Shown here: in pieces, positions 39,314-48,066 of the stretch
Layout: every line of letters starts with the position of its first letter
Numbering within the stretch: the first letter of the stretch is position 1
Assembly (NCBI RefSeq): GCF_002073895.1
Contig: NZ_CP012839.1
Span: forward strand, 161,044 to 211,788
Origin: Candidatus Riesia pediculischaeffi
GTDB lineage: Bacteria > Pseudomonadota > Gammaproteobacteria > Enterobacterales > Enterobacteriaceae
Direction: 5' to 3'
Length of the DNA: 50,745 nt
Program-made: the position numbers and the translations under genes
Notes under the pieces: generated by a model
The model's database searches: none
The model's input: the letters and a program-made list of their open reading frames with translations, nothing else
Told to the model about the DNA's origin: nothing

Positions 39314-40144
39314 ATGCAATATTTCGGAAGAATAATTGGAATTATTTTAGGGATGATGATGGGAACTCATCTTTTCAGCATAATTATGGGATTTATAATT
39401 GGACATATATACGATAAAAATATTAATGGAAAATATTTTAACGAAAAATATAAAGATGAAAACATAGATTTATCGTTCATAACTATTGTTTTTCAGGTTT
39501 TAGGATATCTATCAAAATCAAAAGGAATGGTAACTAAGACAGATATTAAAATGGCTATAAATATCATGGAAGAAATGCAACTTTGCAATCATTATGAAAA
39601 TTTTGCAAAAAACGCCTTTTTATGTGGTAAGAAAGATACATTTCTATTAAAAAATGTGTTGAATAAACTTCGCCACAATTTTTCAAACAAACCAGAACTA
39701 ATTCAATATTTTTTAGAGATACAAATTAGAGCCGCATTTTCCGATCATTTCTTGCATCATAGGGAAAGAAACGTTTTATTGACAATCATAAGGGAGCTAA
39801 ACATATCTTTGCAAGATTTCGAATGGATATTTAAAAAAGAAGCAATTAAATCTGGGTTTTATGCTCAATATTCTAATTTTTTTCAAAATGAATACAATGA
39901 TCAACAAAGATCTTCTTACCAGAAGGATATTAACTTAGCTGAGGCTTACAGCATATTAAAGATTGCTCCAAATTCTGATATGGATCAAGTTAAAAGATCT
40001 TATCGTGCTCTCATGAAAAAATATCATCCAGACAAGTTGTATTCGAAAGGATTATCTAAAGCTGACTTAGATAAAGCAAATAGAAAAGCACAAAGAATCC
40101 AATCTGCCTATAACTTGATTAGAAATTCAAAAAATATCGGATAA
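39314..40144 (+). CDS. djlA: DnaJ-like membrane chaperone DjlA
   Basis: DjlA is an inner-membrane co-chaperone that stimulates DnaK through a C-terminal J domain. The 276-residue protein (E. coli 271) has the N-terminal transmembrane segment (residues 6-30, glycine-rich, followed by IGHIYDKN), the TerB-like central domain (YLSKSKGMVTKTDI and FLEIQIRAAFSDHFLHHRERN) and the J domain AYSILKIAPNSDMDQVKRSY with the HPD motif in KKYHPDKLYSKGLS. GAG lies six bases before the ATG. Retention is unusual, as DjlA is non-essential in E. coli. It sits between the lost lptD and thiQ, preserving the E. coli order. Confidence 0.94.
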   Translation: MQYFGRIIGIILGMMMGTHLFSIIMGFIIGHIYDKNINGKYFNEKYKDENIDLSFITIVFQVLGYLSKSKGMVTKTDIKMAINIMEEMQLCNHYENFAKNAFLCGKKDTFLLKNVLNKLRHNFSNKPELIQYFLEIQIRAAFSDHFLHHRERNVLLTIIRELNISLQDFEWIFKKEAIKSGFYAQYSNFFQNEYNDQQRSSYQKDINLAEAYSILKIAPNSDMDQVKRSYRALMKKYHPDKLYSKGLSKADLDKANRKAQRIQSAYNLIRNSKNIG

Positions 40145-40291
40145 TCGTTTATATATAAATGCAACGACGATATCGAATCGTATAAGAGAGATGTCTCTCG
40201 ATTGTAAAGATGATAGTTTCATTTATTTCAATATTTTTACGACCAACTTGGTCATGTTTTATATCATTCATATCTACTGAGTTTCAAAATT

Positions 40292-40993
40292 TTAAAATAT
40301 TCTCTGGCGGAATGGATCAAGATGTTTCCATAAAAGATGATTTTCTTGAGCAACAGATCCATCATAAACGACGAAACCCTTTTTTAATACGATGAATCGA
40401 TCAGAAACTCTGGTCGCATCTTTAAAATCATGTAAAACGGTCAATAAGGTAATCTTCTCCTCACAACAAACTTGATTAAGAATGTTTAAAATTTTTTCTT
40501 TTGAAATAGCATCGATTGAAGAAAACGGTTCATCTAACAACATAATAGGTTGTTTTCTAATCAAACAACGAGCTAGTGCGACAAGTTGTTTTTGTCCACC
40601 TGAGATTTGAGTTGGAAATTTATTTCTACATCCGTTAAGCTCCGTAAGTTCTATAATTTCATCTATCATCTTTCTTTTTTCTTCTGATAACCGTAATTTA
40701 TAAGAAACTCCGAGAGATATATTTTGAAAAACTGTAAGATGAGAAAATAAATTATTACCTTGAAAAATTATGGATATTGGACGGAAAGATGGAGGAGTAC
40801 AAGTATGATTAGATCCGTCGATGAATATATTACCTCCAGAAGGATGATAAAACCCAGATATCAGGTTCAACAATGTGCTTTTCCCAGATCCATTTGGTCC
40901 AAGTATAGAAACTTTCTCTCCTTTTTTAATCTGAAAATCAAGATGCATAGATAGACCTTGACAATTGTAAAGAACAGATTGTGCTTTAATCAT
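40292..40993 (-). CDS. thiQ: thiamine ABC transporter, ATP-binding protein
   Basis: ThiQ powers uptake of thiamine, thiamine phosphate and thiamine diphosphate. The 233-residue protein (E. coli 232) has Walker A GPNGSGKST, Q-loop IIFQGNNLFSHLTV, signature ISGGQKQLVALARCL, Walker B IMLLDEPFSSIDA and the H-loop in TVLHDFKDA. NNLFSHLTV and GFYHPSGG match ThiQ specifically. The start overlaps the thiP stop by eight bases (ATGATTAA), a sign of coupled translation. It is convergent with djlA; rluA, rapA, polB and the ara genes between them in E. coli are all missing. Confidence 0.94.
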   Translation of the reverse strand: MIKAQSVLYNCQGLSMHLDFQIKKGEKVSILGPNGSGKSTLLNLISGFYHPSGGNIFIDGSNHTCTPPSFRPISIIFQGNNLFSHLTVFQNISLGVSYKLRLSEEKRKMIDEIIELTELNGCRNKFPTQISGGQKQLVALARCLIRKQPIMLLDEPFSSIDAISKEKILNILNQVCCEEKITLLTVLHDFKDATRVSDRFIVLKKGFVVYDGSVAQENHLLWKHLDPFRQRIF

Positions 40994-42569
40994 ATTTTTT
41001 TTGAAAAGATTTTCTTAAAGATAAAAATAAAATCATATAGAAAAATAACATCAGCAAGGAAGTTGATGACGCCTCTTTAACACAATAATGATTTAGATGG
41101 TCATATAGATAATAAGGTAAAGTTGAAAATTGATTTTCTTCAAATATTGTAAGGGTACTGATATCTCCAAAAGAAAAAGCACAAGATAAAACAAACGATT
41201 TTTTTATATCATAACTTAATTTATCATATTCAATTACGAAGAATCTGTTCAATCCAGTAATTTTAAGCGATAAACATAAGTTATTATAATACTGAAATGT
41301 ATCGTTCATAGGGATCTCTAACATTTTAATTGAATAAGGAACGAACATTAAAGCATTGATGAAGATTATTAATGGATAAGGAGAACGTATTATAAGAAAA
41401 TCATTTAATAAATGGGATAAAGATATAACCAAACTCGTATTTGGTAAAACAATCAAAGTCATACTGATCATCTTAAATGATCTGTATAGAAAAAACATTT
41501 TCTGAAAATATAGTTCTCTACTGCTCCATAAAAATATTATTGCAAATAAAGTACACAAAGAACTAGACCCAATCGCTATCACGGCAGAATTCCAAAAAGA
41601 TTGCCAGAAGTAAGGATCTTTTAAAATTTTAAATAGCTCTACATTTATCCCATCCAAGATAATTGCAGACAAAGGAGAGATAAAAAACACAATAGATATT
41701 AAAATGATTATTTTATTAACGATACTATCGTGATAAATATGAGAACAATATCTATTGTGAGACAGTTCTTCGTAATCATTTTCAATCATCGGAAATATGT
41801 TTATTTTTTGCACAAAAGTAATCAATAATAAACAACACATCATCTGAACAAATGTTAGAAAAGCAGCTTGAAAATAGTTGGGTCCAAAATTTATCATCTG
41901 ATAAATAGCCAGCTCTATCGTTGTAGAAGATGGTCCTCCACCGACAATCAATATAATTGAAAAATTAGAAAAAGATAATACAAAAATTAAAATAAAAACT
42001 GGAACGATTTGACGTTTTAGATAATACCATTCTACTCTGATGAAGTATTCTAAATGTCTCATTCCGAGTTGATCAATGATTTTCCATTGATCGCTAGAGA
42101 TGATACGAATAGATCTCAGCAAAAGTTGTATAGCAAATGGCAAATTAATAAACACATTGGTCAATATAACCCCATTGAATCCATATGGATTAAAAGAATA
42201 TTCAAATTTGATAGTGTTAAAAAATTGAGAGATCCATCCTGAACGACCGTACACCATCAGCATACCAATGGTGATAATTGTTGTCGGCAATACAAAAATA
42301 GTTGAACTCAATTTTAGGAATATATTGCAAAAAAAGTTGTTTCGAAAATATGATTTGGATAAAAGAAGCGCTATCAGAACCGATAGTAAAGCAGATAAAA
42401 ACGCCTGAAAAAAAGTAAATTTGATAACTTTCCATAAATATGTATTTATGATGATATTTCGTAGACTCACATCTTCAGGATGTGATAAGAGCACAAAAAA
42501 AACTGAAAATACAATAGATAACATTAACGAACATATTGTGATTCCAGGTAATAAAATAGGTTTTACCAT
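40986..42569 (-). CDS. thiP: thiamine ABC transporter, permease
   Basis: ThiP is the inner-membrane channel of the thiamine importer. The protein has two homologous halves with many hydrophobic segments. Matches to E. coli ThiP include TFFQAFLSALLSVLIALLLS, YGRSGWISQFF, GGGPSSTTIELAIYQ, and in the second half LLWSSRELY-like sequence, FINALMFVPYSIKMLE and SFGDISTLTIF, which holds the cytoplasmic EAA-type loop region. I chose the ATG at 42569, giving 527 residues and a seven-base overlap with thiB (ATGGTAA); earlier in-frame starts at 42602 or 42611 (TTG) would give up to 541, against 536 in E. coli. Confidence 0.93.
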   Translation of the reverse strand: MVKPILLPGITICSLMLSIVFSVFFVLLSHPEDVSLRNIIINTYLWKVIKFTFFQAFLSALLSVLIALLLSKSYFRNNFFCNIFLKLSSTIFVLPTTIITIGMLMVYGRSGWISQFFNTIKFEYSFNPYGFNGVILTNVFINLPFAIQLLLRSIRIISSDQWKIIDQLGMRHLEYFIRVEWYYLKRQIVPVFILIFVLSFSNFSIILIVGGGPSSTTIELAIYQMINFGPNYFQAAFLTFVQMMCCLLLITFVQKINIFPMIENDYEELSHNRYCSHIYHDSIVNKIIILISIVFFISPLSAIILDGINVELFKILKDPYFWQSFWNSAVIAIGSSSLCTLFAIIFLWSSRELYFQKMFFLYRSFKMISMTLIVLPNTSLVISLSHLLNDFLIIRSPYPLIIFINALMFVPYSIKMLEIPMNDTFQYYNNLCLSLKITGLNRFFVIEYDKLSYDIKKSFVLSCAFSFGDISTLTIFEENQFSTLPYYLYDHLNHYCVKEASSTSLLMLFFYMILFLSLRKSFQKKYD

Positions 42570-43573
42570 TGAGTTAGTGCTAACAACCATTCTTGAACCC
42601 ATTTTTGACAATTTTGATCAGTTTCTTGTATATCAAATTGAAGGATTTTCTTTGGTTCTGGGATAGAATTATATACTTCTGGTAGTTCAGTGTCGATAGA
42701 AGGATACATCCAGTTATATATTGATAACATTCTCTGTAACTTTGGAGAAAGTATGAATTCAATAAATTTTTCAGCGAGTCTTATGTTTCGACTTTGTGAA
42801 AGTATTCCAACTAATTCTGTCTGTAAGTAATGTCCTTCCTTAAACATAGCGGACGAATAATTGTAATTTTTTTTGATCAAAAAATGACCCGGAGAAGAAC
42901 TATAGCTCAATAAGAAATCTCCTTCTCCTTTTAAGAAGAGTTTGTATGATTCGCCCCAACCCTTTGTCACAGTAACAGTTTTTTTTGCAACTCTTTTCCA
43001 AAACTTTGAGCTACCGTCTCCGTAAATTTTTTTTATCCAAAATAACAAACCTAATCCTGAAGAACTCGTCCTAGGATCTTGATAGATAATTTTCCATGAA
43101 TTTTCCTCTGATATCAGTTCATCGAAGCTATTTGGAACTTTTTTAACCTTCCTATTATCGTAGATAAACGAAAGATATCCATAATTATATGGAATCAAGA
43201 ATTTATTATATTCCTCCAAAGGTAATTTAAATTGTACGTTTTTTAAACGATTTTCAATAAAGAGATCTTTTATTCGAAACGATCCAACCCTATTAGAATC
43301 GATTCCTAGCACGATATCTGCATAAAACTTTTTTTCTTTTCTTTTTAAAATGTTCAATAAAGCTTGTTCATCTCGAAACGGTAGAAAACTTAATTTACAA
43401 TCATATCTTTTTTCAAATTCTGATTTCACTAATTTTCCAATTCCTAGATTGGATAAAAATAGATTGCAAGAATATATTTTTAAAGTTGATTCTGCGTAAA
43501 CAAAGAAGTTTACAAAAAAGATTAGAAGAATATCCAAAGAAATTTTTGCAATTAATCTCTTCATGGTTGACAT
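42563..43573 (-). CDS. thiB: thiamine-binding periplasmic protein
   Basis: ThiB captures thiamine and its phosphates in the periplasm for ThiPQ. The 336-residue precursor has a signal peptide (basic MKRLIAK, hydrophobic core to about residue 25, likely cleavage after FVYA). IIYQDPRTSSSGLGLLFWIK, KKTVTVTKGWGESYKLFLKG, LLSYSSSPGHFL and EGHYLQTELVG match E. coli ThiB closely, including the tryptophan and tyrosines of the binding site. The end, QKWVQEWLLALTQW, also aligns. Start may be 43573 or 43564. E. coli thiB is preceded by a TPP riboswitch; only a faint resemblance is seen upstream here. Confidence 0.94.
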   Translation of the reverse strand: MSTMKRLIAKISLDILLIFFVNFFVYAESTLKIYSCNLFLSNLGIGKLVKSEFEKRYDCKLSFLPFRDEQALLNILKRKEKKFYADIVLGIDSNRVGSFRIKDLFIENRLKNVQFKLPLEEYNKFLIPYNYGYLSFIYDNRKVKKVPNSFDELISEENSWKIIYQDPRTSSSGLGLLFWIKKIYGDGSSKFWKRVAKKTVTVTKGWGESYKLFLKGEGDFLLSYSSSPGHFLIKKNYNYSSAMFKEGHYLQTELVGILSQSRNIRLAEKFIEFILSPKLQRMLSIYNWMYPSIDTELPEVYNSIPEPKKILQFDIQETDQNCQKWVQEWLLALTQW

Positions 43574-44011
43574 GTCAGACTATATCGCTACTTAAGAAGT
43601 AGTAATCACAATTCAAATAGATCAAGGTAAACAGCTGAGTTTTAGTCAATAAATATTTTGATTTTTTCAAAGTTAATTATGAAAATAAATAGATATACTG
43701 CAATTTATACTTACTTAAAAATAACAAAATGTAATTTAGTTAGATCGATAGTTCATAAAAACTTATCTAAAATACTGATCACAAATATACCGATTACCTT
43801 AATAAAAATATAATTTTAAATGTGTTATATTGATCGATAAAAATCGATTTTATGTGGTACTTTAAAGAAAGTATCTTATAAAATATATGGATAACATGAA
43901 ATTATTTTAAAAATTATACATGGACAAACAATCTGATCGACATTAAATTGATATGATATCTATCACAAGATTCTTTTCATATCTTTATTACTTAGATTGT
44001 TTTCGATTAAG
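43574..44011. other. divergent spacer between thiB and lgt
   Basis: This 438-base AT-rich region should contain promoters for thiBPQ (minus) and lgt-thyA (plus). On the minus strand at about 43620-43650 the sequence ACCTTGATCT recalls the ACCTGATCT core of TPP riboswitches, but the companion CTGAGA element and the GGATAAT segment are not intact. No other feature is recognised. Confidence 0.4.
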
Positions 44012-44863
44012 ATGATGAAAGAATATCACTACGTTAAACATGATATTGACCCAATAGCAATATCTTTTGGAAATGTTATCATCCATTGGTATGGATTAAT
44101 ATATTTTTTAAATTTTTTTGTTTTCCGATGGTTATTTTTTAAAAAGGTTGATAAGAAGATTTTTAAAAAATCAGAGATAGAAAACCTTTTATACCTCATT
44201 TTTTTAGGATCTCTTCTTGGTGGAAGGTTAGGTTACGTATTCTTATATAATTTTTCGTATTTTTTGAAAAATCTACATTGCATTTTCTACATTTGGAATG
44301 GAGGAATGTCATTTCATGGAGGACTAATCGGAGTTATTTTAATGATATGGGTTTACAGTGTTTTTTATAAGAGAAGTTTTCTTAAAACTACTGATCTCAT
44401 AGCACCGTTGGTTCCAATCGTAATTGGTTTTGGAAGATTAGGAAATTTTATTAATGGAGAACTTTGGGGAAAAGTCACGTTCGTACCTTGGGCGATCATC
44501 TTTCCAAAGTCGATAAATGACGATATAATATATATCACAGAGAATCCGATTTTCAAACCTATTTTTAAAAAATATTTAGCTCTTCCAAGACATCCTTCAC
44601 AATTATATGAAATGTTATTAGAGGGCGTTTTTCTTTTTTTCATTTTGAGAAGTTTTGAGAAAAGCATTTTACCGACTGGAGTTCTATCTGCTAATTTTTT
44701 ATTTTTCTATGGAATATTCAGGATTTTAATCGAAATATTTCGTCAACCAGATTATCAAGTAGGTCTACTTTATGGATTGAGTTTAGGTCAAATCCTATCA
44801 TTACCAATGGTTTTTTTTGGACTATCTATCTATATTGGACGTATTAAAGATAAAAAGAATTGA
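44012..44863 (+). CDS. lgt: prolipoprotein diacylglyceryl transferase
   Basis: Lgt attaches diacylglycerol to the lipobox cysteine of prolipoproteins at the inner membrane. The 283-residue protein (E. coli 291) has about seven hydrophobic segments. SFGNVIIHWYGLIYF, LGSLLGGRLGYVFLYN, WNGGMSFHGGLIGVI with the key histidine, and the Lgt signature GFGRLGNFINGELWGKV are present, as are LPRHPSQLYEMLLEG and FRILIEIFRQPDYQVG. I chose the ATG at 44012 (ATGATG tandem); the upstream TTG at 43997 is unlikely. It precedes thyA by 25 bases as in E. coli. Retention implies that at least some lipoproteins are still made. Confidence 0.96.
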   Translation: MMKEYHYVKHDIDPIAISFGNVIIHWYGLIYFLNFFVFRWLFFKKVDKKIFKKSEIENLLYLIFLGSLLGGRLGYVFLYNFSYFLKNLHCIFYIWNGGMSFHGGLIGVILMIWVYSVFYKRSFLKTTDLIAPLVPIVIGFGRLGNFINGELWGKVTFVPWAIIFPKSINDDIIYITENPIFKPIFKKYLALPRHPSQLYEMLLEGVFLFFILRSFEKSILPTGVLSANFLFFYGIFRILIEIFRQPDYQVGLLYGLSLGQILSLPMVFFGLSIYIGRIKDKKN

Positions 44864-44888
44864 AACAATATTTAATTGGATAAACTCG

Positions 44889-45740
44889 ATGAGACAATAT
44901 ATTGATCTGTGTCAAAAAATAATTCAAGAAGGTCATTGGATCAGAAATAATCGGACTAAAACAAACTGTCTAACTTTAATTAATGTTGACATGGAATATG
45001 ATGTGGAAAACAATCGATTTCCACTGATTACAACTAGAAAAATCCCATATAAATCTGCAATTTCAGAAATGATAGGACACATCAGAGGGTATAGCAATGT
45101 ACAACAATTTAAAAATTTAGGTTGTGATGTTTGGGAAGCTAATGCAAACAAAGATCAAAAATGGTTACGTAATCCAAATAGAAAAGGAAAAGACGATCTT
45201 GGTAGAATTTATGGAGTACAAGGACGATCTTGGAAAAGACCTGACGGTTCTAAATTAGATCAATTAAAAAAAATTGTTCAACATCTCAAGAATAGAAACG
45301 ATAACCGTGCAGAGATAGTTACATTTTATAATCCTGGAGAAATAGAGATGGGTTGTATAATTCCTTGTATGCACACACATACTTTTTCCATTTTTCGTGA
45401 TAAACTATATTTAACATCTTACCAGAGAAGTTGTGACGTCCCTTTAGGGTTGAGTTTTAATCAAATTCAATGTTTCATACTACTTGCTTTAATATCAAAA
45501 ATTACTGATATCAATCCTGGAAGGGTGTACCATAAGATAATAAATGCACACATATATGAGAATCAACTCTCTTTAATGAGAGATGTTCAACTTAAAAGAT
45601 CACCGTATCCACTTGCTAAACTATTTATTAATCCAGAGATAAAAAATCTAAAAGATATTGAAACTTGGGTAAGTAGCGATGATTTTAAAGTGGTAGGTTA
45701 TCGAACGCATGAAGCAATCAACTACCCGTTAAATATATGA
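44889..45740 (+). CDS. thyA: thymidylate synthase
   Basis: ThyA methylates dUMP to dTMP with methylenetetrahydrofolate. From the ATG at 44889 (MRQYIDLCQKIIQEG) the protein is 283 residues. It resembles the longer ThyA form known from Haemophilus and Vibrio (GRIYGVQGRSWKRPDG, FYNPGEIEMGC, IPCMHTHTFSIF, HKIINAHIYENQLSLMRDVQ) rather than the 264-residue E. coli type. The nucleophilic cysteine is in IPCMHTH, the phosphate-binding arginine in YQRSCDVPLG. It is the dTMP source feeding Tmk, and produces dihydrofolate recycled by FolA. Upstream reading from 44817 overlaps lgt and is not conserved. Confidence 0.95.
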   Translation: MRQYIDLCQKIIQEGHWIRNNRTKTNCLTLINVDMEYDVENNRFPLITTRKIPYKSAISEMIGHIRGYSNVQQFKNLGCDVWEANANKDQKWLRNPNRKGKDDLGRIYGVQGRSWKRPDGSKLDQLKKIVQHLKNRNDNRAEIVTFYNPGEIEMGCIIPCMHTHTFSIFRDKLYLTSYQRSCDVPLGLSFNQIQCFILLALISKITDINPGRVYHKIINAHIYENQLSLMRDVQLKRSPYPLAKLFINPEIKNLKDIETWVSSDDFKVVGYRTHEAINYPLNI

Positions 45741-46838
45741 TGAAAAATAAAGTTGATCAGATAAGATAAATCTTTTAACATGACTCTTGATCTTGGAATA
45801 TACAAATCCAAGAATATCTTTTACCTATCGAATATATGCTAAACAGTCCATATAAAAGGTATTTACCAACGATTGTGGTTCACGAGTTGAACGTTAAAAC
45901 CGGTTGATGATCTTAAAATCTCTACTGCATCCACATTCTGAGTTGGATAATAGGAAAAAAGTACTAAGGATGATAAAGATAATTCTTACAAAGTACACGA
46001 AACTATTAGATAAAAAGATAATTTTTCTACAACCATGTTGATAAGAGGAATCAAAAGTTTGATTTTTGTATAGAAATTAACCTGTGGATATGGATCGAAT
46101 CATTTAATCATTATCTAGTTATAGAGACCTCGGTAAGATCGATATAATTCATGATAAAATAAATGACAAACTCGTAATAAAAGAATACCTTTTCACATTT
46201 CTTTATAGATAAAATCTGTCATCTTCTCACAGACCATCGCATTTTATCAAGTTTGATTATTTTTTATTATTCCTCTTCTTAATTGAAGAGGTCTTCTTGC
46301 TATGCAACGTAGAAGGTTGATCTTCAAATGATTCAAATTTTTATGATTGATATTCTTCATTACACAGAAAAATATAATGGCAAAACAGGAAATTTTTTTT
46401 AAAGTTTTGAAAAATTTCGTAAATCTACGATTCCTTTTTAGAAAGATGAGTTATACACATCTTTTTATGAAGTACGCATTGATATGAAGTTTTGTACTTT
46501 TTTTTCAGTATGATGCATCCTTTCCCTTTTTATCATAGATCAAATTAAGATAAAACACCATCATTCAAACAGTATCGTTTTAAAATATTAAATAGACTAA
46601 AAGTCTATCAACGATAAAAATGATAAGAAACATCTTAGTTCTTTCTTACGACGTTAAAATCAATAAACGATAACATTGTGTACATTGTCTACAAAATATT
46701 TGATTAGAAATCAACATTACGGATGTTAAAAAAACTTATTTCTACTATAATTTCATACATCTTTAACATTAAGTATAGAAAGATGATGAAAATTTTTTGA
46801 AAATAGCATGCTAAATACAGTAGAAATTGTAGAAAAGG
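45741..46838. other. 1.1-kb gap between thyA and amiC, former recC-ptrA-recB-recD position
   Basis: No gene is recognised in 1098 bases. In E. coli this interval carries ppdA-ygdB-ppdC-recC-ptrA-recB-recD-argA, about 15 kb. Two small hairpins are present: CTTGGA/TCCAAG near 45793 and CCTCTTC/GAAGAGG at 46272-46291. A TTATACACA matching the loose DnaA-box consensus occurs near 46450 but such matches are expected by chance. I see no RNA gene. Confidence 0.55.
46272..46291 (+). repeat. 7-bp hairpin in the thyA-amiC gap
   Basis: CCTCTTC and GAAGAGG pair perfectly around TTAATT. The stem is fairly G+C-rich for this region. It is preceded rather than followed by a T-rich run on the plus strand and A-rich on the minus strand, so it does not read as a terminator in either direction. 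It may be a remnant of a lost gene. Confidence 0.35.
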
Positions 46839-48035
46839 ATGTTCTATTTAACTGCTTTTTTAAAAAAAAAAATCATGATTTTAATCTTACTGCTAATATA
46901 TCCTTTTCGATGTTCTTCTTCTAATACGCTGTACGTTAACCATGATAATACCAAACTTTCCCCATACACGACGAAATCCCAAAAAACTTTCGAAGATTGT
47001 CAACATTTTTGTTTGAAAGATCTTAAAAAAAATTGCTCAAATTCAAAAAAAATAATATTAAGTTGTTTCAATCTTAAAAAAAGGAACTTTAACAGATTCA
47101 AGAAGCTTAAATGTTTTCAAACATCTCAAAAAAACCATGTATTCTTCGTACTTTCATCGAAAAAGATCCAACAAAAATGTCTCAAAAAGATCTTTTCATG
47201 TTTTCGAAAATATTTGAGAAATACTAAGATAGATCTCTATCTATTGTGCAAAGAAGATCAATATCGATCAGTCAATGATGATCGATATCAAAAGATTTTT
47301 TCAAACAAATTAAACGATAAAAAATCAACTCAACAAAATTACATAAAATCACACGTTTCAAAAAAGAAAAATAAAAAAAAACAACTAGTGATCATGATTG
47401 ACCCTGGACATGGCGGAGAAGATCCGGGAGCCATAGGGAAATATGGAACTCTTGAAAAGAATGTGTCTTTGAGCATTTCAAAAAACTTAAATAAATTGAT
47501 CAATTCAGATAAAAAAATGAAGTCTTACATGACTAGAAAAGAGGATAAATTCATCTCTTTAAACGAAAGGTTGAGTAAAACGTATCAGACAAAGGCAAAC
47601 TTGTTGGTCTCAATTCATGCAAACTCCTGTAGGAACAGAAATGCTGTAGGATCTTCTGTATTTGTATCTTCATTCAACGATCGAAGAAGCTTCTATTCAA
47701 ACAACATATTGAAAGATTATTTCTATTTTAAAAATCAAAAAGTCAACAGGAATCAAACTATCAAGCTTAAAACTATCCAAGATAGTTTTAAGCTGGGAAA
47801 TTTTATCTTGAAGAAAATCTCTAAGATTAACAAACTACATAAAAGAGAAGTAGAAACTGCCAATTTCATCATCTTAGGAATACCTGAGATTCCATCCGTT
47901 CTTGTAGAAACAGCTTTCATCAGCAATATAGAAGAAGAAAAAAAATTGAATAAATTACAGTTTCAAAAAAAAATAGCGGAGTCAATATTTCAAGGAATCA
48001 AAATATATTCTGAAACAAATTTAAAAAATCTATAA
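46839..48035 (+). CDS. amiC: N-acetylmuramoyl-L-alanine amidase (AmiC type)
   Basis: The C-terminal half, from about residue 184, is an Amidase_3 domain that cuts the peptide stems from murein during daughter-cell separation. Zinc ligands are His191 (IDPGHGGEDPGA) and His260 (VSIHANSC); the catalytic glutamate is Glu357 (LVETAFISNIEEEKKL). KINKLHKREVETANF follows E. coli AmiC, and the position after thyA agrees with amiC rather than amiB. The first 180 residues are odd: after a hydrophobic signal (residues 10-24) comes a lysine-rich stretch with nine cysteines that does not resemble the AMIN targeting domain of E. coli AmiC. No lipobox is evident. An 11-A run lies at 46862-46872. Start is uncertain; an ATG at 46875 is possible. 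Confidence 0.88.
   Translation: MFYLTAFLKKKIMILILLLIYPFRCSSSNTLYVNHDNTKLSPYTTKSQKTFEDCQHFCLKDLKKNCSNSKKIILSCFNLKKRNFNRFKKLKCFQTSQKNHVFFVLSSKKIQQKCLKKIFSCFRKYLRNTKIDLYLLCKEDQYRSVNDDRYQKIFSNKLNDKKSTQQNYIKSHVSKKKNKKKQLVIMIDPGHGGEDPGAIGKYGTLEKNVSLSISKNLNKLINSDKKMKSYMTRKEDKFISLNERLSKTYQTKANLLVSIHANSCRNRNAVGSSVFVSSFNDRRSFYSNNILKDYFYFKNQKVNRNQTIKLKTIQDSFKLGNFILKKISKINKLHKREVETANFIILGIPEIPSVLVETAFISNIEEEKKLNKLQFQKKIAESIFQGIKIYSETNLKNL
47764..47794 (+). repeat. perfect 14-bp inverted repeat inside amiC
   Basis: AGCTTAAAACTATC (47764-47777) is followed by CAA and then its exact reverse complement GATAGTTTTAAGCT (47781-47794). It encodes the end of the IKLKTIQDSFKLG segment of AmiC, which aligns with the family, so the reading frame is not disturbed. 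A 14-bp stem with a 3-base loop is much longer than expected by chance in coding DNA. No T-run follows. Confidence 0.8.
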
Positions 48036-48066
48036 CGAAATTTTCCTTATATGGTTCATTTATATG

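Noticed and set aside
40145..40291. Small plus-strand ORF beginning at 40210 overlapping the end of thiQ
   Set aside because: It is largely antisense to thiQ, lacks a ribosome binding site and shows no conserved features.
46440..46460. TTATACACA resembling a DnaA box, with TGTGGATAT near 46084, suggesting an origin of replication
   Set aside because: In AT-rich DNA several such matches are expected per 50 kb, similar near-matches occur inside holB and at 32701, and there is no cluster of boxes, no 13-mer array and no dnaA/gidA neighbourhood.
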